Origin: Limnospira fusiformis SAG 85.79
GTDB taxonomy: Bacteria; Cyanobacteriota; Cyanobacteriia; Cyanobacteriales; Microcoleaceae
Direction of reading: 5' to 3'
Assembly: GCF_012516315.1 (NCBI RefSeq)
Contig: NZ_CP051185.1
Span: 5,461,363-5,525,362, forward strand
Length of the DNA: 64,000 nt
Under the pieces are notes generated by a model that saw nothing but the letters and a program-made list of their open reading frames with translations, was not told the DNA's origin and did no database searches. Positions within the stretch are counted from its first letter, which is position 1, and the number at the start of each line of letters is the position of its first letter. Positions 29,101 to 36,839 of the stretch are shown in pieces. The translations under genes were made by a program, and so were the position numbers.

Positions 29101-29260
29101 TTAATTGTTGGTTAACCTGAGTTAATGCCGCCTCGATTTGGGCTGCTGCTGTCAGTGGTTCGACGGACACATCACCGCTGAATCCCAATGGGGGTAGGGG
29201 ATTCGGATAATCCGATGGTTCGGGCATTATGGCCACTAATATTTCTCTGGTATTTTCCAT
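26108..29260 (-). CDS. Modular protein: EEFGH N-domain, seven-blade SBBP propeller, three Calx-beta, PPC
   Basis: 1050 residues. Residues 1-194 are the family N-domain, with VITEEFGHYLD (EEFGH 134-138) and DSPGDEGELF. Seven SBBP-type repeats of ~57 residues follow (about 200-605), each with WTRLLGTS...ALTTGSDGSIYVAG...DAFITKYQPDGTK. Three Calx-beta domains (about 605-940) have KEGDRGQTNARFVVTLD...NYATADGTAT...GDTKVEPDETFTVNL. A PPC domain ends in TYYVRVFPHLAARTEYRL. EEFGH resembles a zincin HExxH whose first His is Glu, so proteolysis is unlikely or altered (inference). There is no Sec signal. AGGTGAAATATT precedes the start and a strong promoter lies 79 nt upstream. Blades 5-7 are near-identical to part of the pseudogene at 50191. 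Confidence 0.92.
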   Translation of the reverse strand: MENTREILVAIMPEPSDYPNPLPPLGFSGDVSVEPLTAAAQIEAALTQVNQQLTEFVASANFQGDLQTAFGASTDVELGATIIEALTQGETPHLKVLSARAMNGADGAFDSLTGTVYLSDAIIHSEKLVDVITEEFGHYLDSQLNEIDSPGDEGELFMRLVNGEALTEADITGLRNQNDWGFIWVEGEPVAVQMSAPPEFAWTDLLGTSETDRAWALTTGSDGSIYVAGITEGKLDGQTNNGQRDAFITKYQPDGTKDWTRLLGTSSWDEAHALTTGSDGSIYVAGPTWRFVDGQTNGGNWDAFVTQYQPNGTKNWTRLLGSSENDVAHALTTGSDGSIYVAGYTEGNLDGQTHSGSRDAFIAKYRPDDTKVWTRLLGSSGSDEAHALTTGSDGSIYVAGYTEGNLDGQINSGSRDAFIAKYEPNGTKAWTRLLGTSGSDVARALTTGSDGSIYVAGYTEGNLDAHANSGGFDAFITKYQPDGSKDWTRLLGTLENEGVFGLTTGRDGSIYLGGWTSGNLDRQTNSGGEWDAFISKYQPDGIRDWTRLLGSSEDDVAYALTTGSDGSIYVAGETSGNLGGQTNSGGEWDAFISKLIVDEDEDLPQITIADTQVKEGDRGQTNARFVVTLDNPSSQRVVVNYATADGTATLRDRDYQRTTGRLVFQPGQTRQVINVPVFGDTKVEPDETFTVNLSRPQNAELARRRATGTIINDDFPQITIADTQVKEGDRGQTNARFVVTLDNPSPERVVVNYATADGTATVRDRDYRRTSGRLVFRPGQTRQFIDVPVFGDTKVEPDETFTVNLSNPQNAELGRRRAIGTIINDDFPQISIRDTEITEGDRGQTNARFLVTLDSPSPERVVVNYATADGTATAGEDYRRTTGRLIFRPGQTRQFIDVPVFGDTEIEPDETFTVNLSRPQNAQLGRRQATGTIINDDGSSPAVNLGRLTGEPIVINDEIGFTEAGDRNTEDYYRFNLNREGTVRIILDELFENANLEFLGSTGERIDQSRNPGTQREIITQRNLEPGTYYVRVFPHLAARTEYRLSINLI

Positions 29261-29338
29261 AATATTTCACCTAGTAGATGGGCTGACATCGCCAACCTAT
29301 CAAATAGTATCTTCCCTGACATTCCCCCCACCTGTACT

Positions 29339-29367
29339 ATTCTATTCTCCCTCACAGATGATGTCAA
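29339..29367 (-). promoter_or_regulatory. Sigma70-type promoter of the 26108 gene
   Basis: On the minus strand TTGACA (29362-29367), 17 bp, TAGAAT (29339-29344). The flanking TTGACATCATCTGTGAG is conserved in the equivalent position before most paralogues. Confidence 0.75.
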
Positions 29368-29383
29368 CCCCTACAGCTTGAAA

Positions 29384-29660
29384 GCGATCGCACCTCAAAA
29401 ATCACGGTTTTCTCACAGCAAAAAAACCCACTTTTACCCCTTGACAAATTCCCCGACTTGACTTACCATTAGAAAATGGGAATCTGTGCCGCCCTATATA
29501 TAAGGTTTTTCACCTCCCACCTCAAAGCGATCGCACCTCAAAAATCACGGTTTTTTCACAGCCAAAAAACCCACTTTTCCCCCTTGACAAATCCCCCGAC
29601 TTGACTTACCATTAGAGAATGGGAATCTGTGCCGCCCTATATATAGGGGTTTTCACCCCC
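29384..29660 (+). repeat. Two tandem ~143-bp intergenic cassettes
   Basis: Copies start at the HIP1 sites 29384 and 29527 and run through ATCACGGTTTT, AAAAAACCCACTTTT, TTGACA-N17-TACCAT (plus strand; second copy TTGACA at 29584) and CCCTATATATAGGG. In the first copy the palindrome is imperfect (CCCTATATATAAGG). Confidence 0.85.
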
Positions 29661-29729
29661 CACCGCCATTTCTGGGAAGGGGTTGTTGGTGAGGAGGTGA
29701 GGTTAAACACCGCACCCCACATCATTTAA

Positions 29730-32700
29730 CTAAACCAAGTCAATACTCAATCTGTATTCAGTGCGTGCAGCCAGGTGGGGAAATACCCGCACATAATAAG
29801 TTCCGGGTTCAAGTCTTCTAGCGGTGATAGTTTCGGGGTTTTTACCTGGATTATTAGACTGGGATATCAACTCACCATCACTACCCAACAATTGCAGGTT
29901 AGCATCTTTAAATAGATCATCCAGGTCAATTCGGACAGTCCCTTCACGATTGAGGATAAAGCGGTAATAGTCGTCGGTATTGCGATCGCCTCCTACTACA
30001 TAGCCAATGCGGTCATTCCTGACAATTTCTTCAGTGAGTCTACCCAGGTTTACTGCATTAGGGAAGATATCATTATCGGGTGGTTCAGGTCTGGGGTTAT
30101 TATTCCCCCCTTGGAAATCATCATTCAGAATAGTTCCGATAGCACGTCGCCTTCCTAATTCGGCATTTTGAGGTCTAGTCAGGTTGACGGTAAAGGTTTC
30201 ATCAGGTTCGACTTTAGTATCCCCAAACACCGGAACATTAATAAATTGGCGAGTTTGACCGGGTTGAAATACCAGCCTTCCGGTGGTGCGTTGATAGTCT
30301 CGGTCTCTGACCGTAGCTGTACCGTCAGCGGTAGCATAATTAACTGTGACCCTCTCCGGGCTAGGATTATCTAATGTGACCACAAAACGAGCATTAGTCT
30401 GACCGCGATCGCCTTCTTTTACCTGAGTGTCTGCGATCGTAATTTTGGGTAAATCCTCATTATTCATTGCATTTATTGCCAGTCGATACCGAGTCTCGGC
30501 ATTACCTACCGGTACCACTCGCAGGTGGTAATTACCAGACTCTAGGACTTCGGCGATGTTTTCTGGTGTATGTCCGCGCTCCTCAGAAACTGCAATGGGT
30601 CGGCCTCTTCTGGAGTCAGGGTCGAAAAAGCCTTGATATAGTTCTAGGTTGATGTTTTGATTGAATTGGTCTAGGGTGACGTTAATACCCCTGGACTCAT
30701 TCAGGGTAAAGTTATAAACATCTAACTCGTTGCGAACTCCGCTCTCTGTCTGACCTACATTGTCAAACTTGCTGTAGGACGCACCCAAAGCACCTATGTT
30801 TAGGATATCCACCGGGGAAATAGTTTCCCCCGCGCTGAGACTCAGCCGATAGTCAGTATTACCACTACCAGTGGCAAATACTCTGACATAATAATCTCCC
30901 GGGTCGAAGATGTCGCTAATTGTTCTGGCGTTCGTACCATCCCTTTTTGACTGATGAATACGTTGACCCTTGCTGTCGTAAATCTCGACATTAGCCACAC
31001 TAACTCGCAGGTTGTCAACGACCAAATCCACGTTTTTCTCAGCACTGAGGCTGAATTTGAACCAGTCCTCTTGGTCTCGGAAGCGATCGCCTATTAATAA
31101 CCCTACATTGTTTGTCTCATTAATCGGTCTGACTCCCAACTGCCCTAAGTCTTTGGCAGTTGCTAAAGTAGGATAGTCGCTTTGATTTGTCTGAGCATCT
31201 AGTTCCAATCGGTAGCCGGTTCTGTTAGCACCTTGAGCCCCTACCACTAACGCATAATCTCCTACCTCTAGGAAATTGCTGATGGTTCTGGGTCGATTAC
31301 CCGGAGCTGTAACCCTTTCCAACAGAGAGCCTAGTTGTTTTGGTCTACTGGGATTATACTCGTGTAAAAACAGATTGGCTCCCCCGTTGAGCTGATCCAT
31401 TTGAGCATAAAATGAAGCATCCTCGCTCAGGTTAAAGGTGTAGAAGTCCCTTTGGTTGCGCTGACTTCCTATGCCAAAACCGATACTATCAACAATGACA
31501 AACGGTTCTTCTTTGCCGATTAAATCCCCAACTCGAGCACCTGGTAATTCTTCCGGTCGGTGCGCTTCGTTGGCAGTCAACTCTAGCCGATAGTCAGTTC
31601 TGGCAGCGCCCTGAGGAAATACCCGCACCACATAATCGCCGGCTTTCAAAATACCATTAATGTTGTCTTCGACTCGCCCAGGATTCATCGATTGAAAGAG
31701 AATCGTTTCCCTATCTGCATCTAAGAGTTGAATGTTGGCATTCTGTCTCAGTTGGTCTAGGGTGATGCTGACATCGCTATCCTTATCTAAGCTAAAGCTG
31801 AAAAAATCTTCAACGTTCCGTACACTACCAGTAGCAAAACCAATGCGATCGTTTATTACTACTGGTTTGGACAGACTGTTAAGAACTCCCAGGTTTTGAC
31901 CTAGATCTACGGTTCTCGGTTCTGCACTTAGGCTTAACGAATATTCCGTTTGGGCTGGCCCTACCGCCATAACTCGGACATAATAATCACCGGGATCTAA
32001 GTTGGCGTTAATGTTTTCTGCTCGCCTACCCGGGTTGTTAGACAGGAAAATCACCGAACCCCAGTTATCTAACAGTTGGACGTTAGCATTAGCATTTAAA
32101 TCATCCAGGGTGAGGTTAAACTCGCTTTCCTCACGGATGGTAAATTTGTAGAAGTCGTTGAGTTCTCGCTGGCCATCCTGTCTAAAGCCAATGCGATCGC
32201 GAATCTCGATTTGTTCAGTTATGACACCTTTATTTAGGGCATCTTCTATCGTGTCGTAAGCCATCTGTACTGCTACCGGTTCTCCTTCTACCCAGATGAA
32301 ACCCCAATCATTCTGATTTCTTAACCCGGTGATATCAGCTTCTGTCAACGCTTCCCCATTCACTAACCGCATAAATAACTCACCCTCATCTCCTGGGGAG
32401 TCGATTTCGTTTAATTGGGAGTCTATATAATGCCCAAATTCCTCCGTTATCACATCCACCAGTTTCTCACTGTGAATTATCGCATCCGATAAATACACCG
32501 TACCCGTCACCGAGTCAAAAGCGCCATCCGCACCATTCATCGATGTAGCGGAAAGCACCATCATCTCTGGTGTTTCTCCCTGACTCAAAGCCTCAATAAT
32601 AGTTGCTCCTAATTCCACATCCGTATATGCACCGAAAGCGGTTTGTAAATCCCCCTGAAAATTCGCGGAGGCGACAAACTCAGTTAATTGTTGGTTAACC

Positions 32701-32843
32701 TGAGTTAATGCCGCCTCGATTTGGGCTGCTGCTGTCAGTGGTTCGACGGACACATCACCGCTGAATCCCAATGGGGGTAGGGGATTCGGATAATCCGATG
32801 GTTCCGGCGCGATCGCCACTAATATTTCCCTGGTATTTTCCAT
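29730..32843 (-). CDS. Modular protein: EEFGH N-domain, five PPC repeats, Calx-beta, PPC
   Basis: 1037 residues. The family N-domain occupies 1-193. Residue 194 is the Met of MAYDTIEDAL, exactly the start of the free-standing gene at 22857, and the next ~590 residues match PPC repeats 1-5 of that gene. One Calx-beta domain follows (KITIADTQVKEGDRG), then a Pro/Asn-rich linker (GGNNNPRPEPPDN) and the C-terminal PPC domain. The gene is thus a chimera of three modules also found separately in the cluster. It has its own promoter and AGGTGAAATATT leader. There is no signal peptide. Probably an exported calcium-binding surface or matrix protein (inference). Confidence 0.92.
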   Translation of the reverse strand: MENTREILVAIAPEPSDYPNPLPPLGFSGDVSVEPLTAAAQIEAALTQVNQQLTEFVASANFQGDLQTAFGAYTDVELGATIIEALSQGETPEMMVLSATSMNGADGAFDSVTGTVYLSDAIIHSEKLVDVITEEFGHYIDSQLNEIDSPGDEGELFMRLVNGEALTEADITGLRNQNDWGFIWVEGEPVAVQMAYDTIEDALNKGVITEQIEIRDRIGFRQDGQRELNDFYKFTIREESEFNLTLDDLNANANVQLLDNWGSVIFLSNNPGRRAENINANLDPGDYYVRVMAVGPAQTEYSLSLSAEPRTVDLGQNLGVLNSLSKPVVINDRIGFATGSVRNVEDFFSFSLDKDSDVSITLDQLRQNANIQLLDADRETILFQSMNPGRVEDNINGILKAGDYVVRVFPQGAARTDYRLELTANEAHRPEELPGARVGDLIGKEEPFVIVDSIGFGIGSQRNQRDFYTFNLSEDASFYAQMDQLNGGANLFLHEYNPSRPKQLGSLLERVTAPGNRPRTISNFLEVGDYALVVGAQGANRTGYRLELDAQTNQSDYPTLATAKDLGQLGVRPINETNNVGLLIGDRFRDQEDWFKFSLSAEKNVDLVVDNLRVSVANVEIYDSKGQRIHQSKRDGTNARTISDIFDPGDYYVRVFATGSGNTDYRLSLSAGETISPVDILNIGALGASYSKFDNVGQTESGVRNELDVYNFTLNESRGINVTLDQFNQNINLELYQGFFDPDSRRGRPIAVSEERGHTPENIAEVLESGNYHLRVVPVGNAETRYRLAINAMNNEDLPKITIADTQVKEGDRGQTNARFVVTLDNPSPERVTVNYATADGTATVRDRDYQRTTGRLVFQPGQTRQFINVPVFGDTKVEPDETFTVNLTRPQNAELGRRRAIGTILNDDFQGGNNNPRPEPPDNDIFPNAVNLGRLTEEIVRNDRIGYVVGGDRNTDDYYRFILNREGTVRIDLDDLFKDANLQLLGSDGELISQSNNPGKNPETITARRLEPGTYYVRVFPHLAARTEYRLSIDLV

Positions 32844-32929
32844 AATATTTCACCTGGTTTATTCTCATACATCGCAGAGCGCTGAGATGCGAGAGGCTGT
32901 AGGTAACGTAACATCTTCCCACCATGACC

Positions 32930-32958
32930 ATTCTATTCTCCCTCACAGATGATGTCAA
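32930..32958 (-). promoter_or_regulatory. Sigma70-type promoter of the 29730 gene
   Basis: On the minus strand TTGACA (32953-32958), 17 bp, TAGAAT (32930-32935), 87 nt before the ATG. Confidence 0.75.
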
Positions 32959-32975
32959 CCCCCCACCCCTTCCAA

Positions 32976-33108
32976 GCGATCGCACCTCAAAAAGCACCGT
33001 TTTTTCACAGCAAAAAAACCCACTTTTACCCCTTGACAAATCCCCCGACTTGACTTACCATTAAAGAATGGTAATCCGTGCCGCCCTATATATAGGGGTT
33101 TTCACCCC
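32976..33108 (+). repeat. Intergenic cassette, 1 copy
   Basis: HIP1 at 32976, AAAAAACCCACTTTT, plus-strand TTGACA-N17-TACCAT, the CCATT/AATGG repeat (here AATGGT) and CCCTATATATAGGG. It is followed by ACCCC...GGGGT-type hairpins before the stop of the 33159 gene. Confidence 0.85.
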
Positions 33109-33158
33109 TCACCCCCCTATTGCTAGGGTTGGTGGTGAGTAGGTGGGTGGAAAAGCGA

Positions 33159-36100
33159 CTAAATTAAGTTAAGACTTAACCTGTATTCAGTGCGTGCCGC
33201 CAGGTGGGGAAATACCTTGACATAATAAGTTCCCGGTTCTAGTCTTCGTTCGGTGATAATTTCTGGCTCAATATCAGGGTTTCTGGATTGATTAATTATG
33301 TCCCCTGTACTACCCAACAATTGCAGGTTAGCATTGTCCATGAGTTCATCTAAGATAATTCGGACAGTCCCTTCACGATTGAGGAGAAAGCGGTAATAGT
33401 CCTCGGTATTGCGATCGCCTCCTGGTGCAAAACCAATGTGGTCATTCCTGACAATTTGTCCGGTGAGTCTACCCAGGTTTACTGCATTAGGGAAGATATT
33501 ATTATCGGGTGGTTTAGGTTGTTGGTTATTATTCTCCACCTCGGAATCATCATTCAGAATAGTTCCGATAGCACGTCGCCTTCCTAATTCGGCATTTTGA
33601 GGGTTACTGAGGTTGACGGTAAAGGTTTCATCAGGTTCGACTTTAGTATCCCCAAACACGGGAACATCAATAAATTGGCGAGTTTGACCGGGTTGAAATA
33701 CCAGCCTTCCCGTCGTGCGTCGATAGTCTCGGTCTCTGACCGTAGCTGTACCGTCAGCGGTAGCATAATTAACTGTTACTCTCTCCGGGCTAGGATTATC
33801 TAATGTGACCACAAAACGAGCATTAGTCTGACCGCGATCGCCTTCTGTGATTTCCGTATCTCTGATAGAGATTTGGGGGAAATCATCATTCAGAATAGTT
33901 CCGGTAGCACGTCGCCTTCCTAATTCGGCATTTTGAGGGTTACTGAGGTTGACGGTAAAGGTTTCATCAGGTTCGACTTTAGTATCCCCAAACACGGGAA
34001 CATTAATAAATTGGCGAGTTTGACCGGGTTGAAATACCAGCCTTCCCGTGGTGCGTCGATAGTCTCGGTCTCTGACCGTCGCTGTACCGTCAGCGGTAGC
34101 ATAATTAACTGTTACTCTCTCCGGGCTAGGATTATCTAATGTGACGACAAAACGAGCATTAGTCTGACCGCGATCGCCTTCTTTTACCTGAGTGTCTGCG
34201 ATCGTAATTTGGGGCACTATAATATCATCATTCAGAATAGTTCCGGTAGCACGTCGCCTTCCTAATTCGGCATTTTGAGGGTTACTGAGGTTGACGGTAA
34301 AGGTTTCATCAGGTTCGACTTTAGTATCCCCAAACACGGGAACATTAATGACTTGGCGAGTTTGACCGGGTTGAAATATCAGCCTTCCCGTGGTGCGTCG
34401 ATAGTCTCGGTCTCTGACCGTAGCTGTACCGTCAGCGGTAGCATAATTAACTGTTACTCTCTCCGGGCTAGGATTATCTAATGTGACGACAAAACGAGCA
34501 TTAGTCTGACCGCGATCGCCTTCTTTTAGCTGGGTGTCTGCGATCGTAATTTGGGGGAAATCCTCATCCTCCTCATCAACAATTAACTTGGTGATAAAGG
34601 CATCCCTGCCACCACTATTGGTTTGTCCACCTAGGTTGCCCTCAGTCCCACCCGCCACATAAATAGACCCATCCCTACCGGTGGTCAGGGCTTCAGCCCA
34701 GTCATACCCACTGGTTCCCAACAGGCGCGTCCAGGTTTTAGTACCATCAGGCTGAAACCTGCTGATAAAGGCATCCTCGTTACCACTATTGGTTTGTCCA
34801 TCTAGGTCGCCATAAATATAGCCCGCCACATAAATAGACCCATCACTACCGGTGGTCAGGGCACGAGCCTCGCCCCAACCCCTGGTTCCCAATAGGCGCG
34901 TCCAGTCTTTAGTGCCATTGGGCTGATACTTGGTAATAAAGGCATCACCGCCACCACTATTGGTTTGTCCATCTAGGTTGCCCTGAGTCCAGCCCGCCAC
35001 ATAAATCGACCCATCACTACCGGTGGTCAGGGTCTGACCCCCGTCCCTCACCGAGGTTCCCAACAGGCGCGTCCAGTCTTTAGTGCCATTGGGCTGAAAC
35101 CTGGTGATAAAGGCATCACTGCTACCACTATTGGTTTGTCCATCTAGGTCGCCCTGAGTCCTACCCGCCACATAAATCGACCCATCCCTACCGGTGGTCA
35201 GGGCATTAGCCTCGTCCCAACCCCTGGTTCCCAAGAGGCGCGTCCAGGCTTTAGTGCCATTGGGCTGAAACCTGGTGATAAAGGCATCACTGCCACCACT
35301 ATTTCTTTGTCCATCTAGGTTGCCCCAAGTAGAGCCCGCCACATAAATCGACCCATCACTACCGGTAGTCAGGGCATAAGCCTTGTCACTCCTACTGGTT
35401 CCCAACAGGCGCGTCCAGTCTTTAGTACCATCAGGGTGATACTTGGTGATAAAGGCATCCACCCAACCGCTATTTCTTTGTCCGTCTAGGTTGCCATTAG
35501 TATAGCCCGCCACATAAATCGACCCATCCCTACCGGTGGTCAGGGCATGAGCCTCGTCCCAACTACTGGTTCCCAACAGGCGCGTCCAGGCTTTAGTACC
35601 ATCAGGCTGATACTTGGTGATAAAGGCATCACCGCTACCATTATTTCTTTGTCCATCTAGGTTGCCTGAAGTATAGCCCGCCACATAAATGGACCCATCC
35701 CTACCGGTAGTCAGGGCACGAGCCTCGTCCCTCTCACCACTGCCCAACAGGTCTGTCCAGGCGAACTCTGGCGGCGCGGACATCTGTACTGCTACCGGTT
35801 CTCCTTCTACCCAGATGAAACCCCAATCATCTTTATTCCTTAACCCGGTGATATCTGCTTCTGTCAAGGCTTCCCCATTCACCAGGCGCATAAATAACTC
35901 ACCCTCATCTCCTGGGGAGTCGATTTCGTTTAACTGAGAATCCAGATAATGCCCAAATTCCTCCGTTATCACATCCACCAGTTTCTCACTGTGAATTATG
36001 GCATCCGATAAATACACCGTACCCGTCAGAGAGTCAAAAGCGCCATCCGCACCATTCATGGCTCTGGCGGAAAGAACTTTCAGATGTGGTGTTTCTCCCT

Positions 36101-36362
36101 GAGTCAAAGCCTCAATAATAGTTGCTCCTAATTCCACATCCGTAGATGCACCGAAAGCGGTTTGTAAATCCCCCTGAAAATTCGCCGAGGCGACAAACTC
36201 AGTTAATTGTTGGTTAACCTGAGTTAATGCCGCCTCGATTTGTGCTGCTGCTGTCAGTGGATTTACCGACCCATCACCGCTGAATCCCAATGGGGGTAGG
36301 GGATTCGGATAATCCGATGGTTCTGGCATTATAGCCGATAAGATTTCTCTGGTATTTTCCAT
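33159..36362 (-). CDS. Modular protein: EEFGH N-domain, seven-blade SBBP propeller, three Calx-beta, PPC
   Basis: 1067 residues with the same layout as the 26108 gene: N-domain 1-194 with EEFGHYLD, seven SBBP repeats counted individually (about 200-610), three Calx-beta domains (ITIADTQLKEGD, ITIADTQVKEGD, ISIRDTEITEGD) and a C-terminal PPC after a PPDNN linker. Blade sequences differ from the 26108 gene mainly in the short surface segment after WTRLLG (for example SGERDEAR, SSWDEAH, TSVRDGGQ), while the core is almost invariant. This suggests diversification of exposed loops (inference). It has its own strong promoter and AGGTGAAATATT leader. There is no signal peptide or membrane anchor. 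Confidence 0.92.
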   Translation of the reverse strand: MENTREILSAIMPEPSDYPNPLPPLGFSGDGSVNPLTAAAQIEAALTQVNQQLTEFVASANFQGDLQTAFGASTDVELGATIIEALTQGETPHLKVLSARAMNGADGAFDSLTGTVYLSDAIIHSEKLVDVITEEFGHYLDSQLNEIDSPGDEGELFMRLVNGEALTEADITGLRNKDDWGFIWVEGEPVAVQMSAPPEFAWTDLLGSGERDEARALTTGRDGSIYVAGYTSGNLDGQRNNGSGDAFITKYQPDGTKAWTRLLGTSSWDEAHALTTGRDGSIYVAGYTNGNLDGQRNSGWVDAFITKYHPDGTKDWTRLLGTSRSDKAYALTTGSDGSIYVAGSTWGNLDGQRNSGGSDAFITRFQPNGTKAWTRLLGTRGWDEANALTTGRDGSIYVAGRTQGDLDGQTNSGSSDAFITRFQPNGTKDWTRLLGTSVRDGGQTLTTGSDGSIYVAGWTQGNLDGQTNSGGGDAFITKYQPNGTKDWTRLLGTRGWGEARALTTGSDGSIYVAGYIYGDLDGQTNSGNEDAFISRFQPDGTKTWTRLLGTSGYDWAEALTTGRDGSIYVAGGTEGNLGGQTNSGGRDAFITKLIVDEEDEDFPQITIADTQLKEGDRGQTNARFVVTLDNPSPERVTVNYATADGTATVRDRDYRRTTGRLIFQPGQTRQVINVPVFGDTKVEPDETFTVNLSNPQNAELGRRRATGTILNDDIIVPQITIADTQVKEGDRGQTNARFVVTLDNPSPERVTVNYATADGTATVRDRDYRRTTGRLVFQPGQTRQFINVPVFGDTKVEPDETFTVNLSNPQNAELGRRRATGTILNDDFPQISIRDTEITEGDRGQTNARFVVTLDNPSPERVTVNYATADGTATVRDRDYRRTTGRLVFQPGQTRQFIDVPVFGDTKVEPDETFTVNLSNPQNAELGRRRAIGTILNDDSEVENNNQQPKPPDNNIFPNAVNLGRLTGQIVRNDHIGFAPGGDRNTEDYYRFLLNREGTVRIILDELMDNANLQLLGSTGDIINQSRNPDIEPEIITERRLEPGTYYVKVFPHLAARTEYRLSLNLI

Positions 36363-36448
36363 AATATTTCACCTAGTTTATTCTCATACATCGCAGAGCG
36401 CTGAGATGCGAGAGGCTGTAGGTAACGTAACATCTTCCCACCATGACC

Positions 36449-36477
36449 ATTCTATGGTCGCTCACAGATGATGTCAA
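36449..36477 (-). promoter_or_regulatory. Sigma70-type promoter of the 33159 gene
   Basis: On the minus strand TTGACA (36472-36477), 17 bp, TAGAAT (36449-36454). ACCATAGAATGGT makes the -10 region palindromic in this copy. Confidence 0.75.
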
Positions 36478-36494
36478 CCCCCCACCCCTTCCAA

Positions 36495-36768
36495 GCGATC
36501 GCACCTCAAAAAGCACGGTTTTTTCACAGCCAAAAAACCCACTTTTACCCCTTGACAAATCCCCCAACTTGACTTACCATTAAAGAATGGAAATCCGTGC
36601 CGCCCTATATATAGGGTTTTTCACCCCCCACCTCAAAGCGATCGCCAAAAATCACGGTTTTCTGACAGCAAAAAAACCCACTTTTACCCCTTGACAAATC
36701 CCCCAACTTGACTTACCATTAGAGAATGGAAATCCGTGCCGCCCTATATATAGGGGTTTTCACCCCTC
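36495..36768 (+). repeat. Two tandem ~143-bp intergenic cassettes
   Basis: Copies start at HIP1 sites 36495 and 36638. Both carry plus-strand TTGACA-N17-TACCAT and CCCTATATATAGGG. The second lacks the ACCTC after HIP1. Confidence 0.85.
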
Positions 36769-36839
36769 ACCCCCATTTCTGGGAAGGGGTGGTGGTGAGT
36801 AGGTGGGGTTAAAAAATCACCCCAACCCACATTATTTAA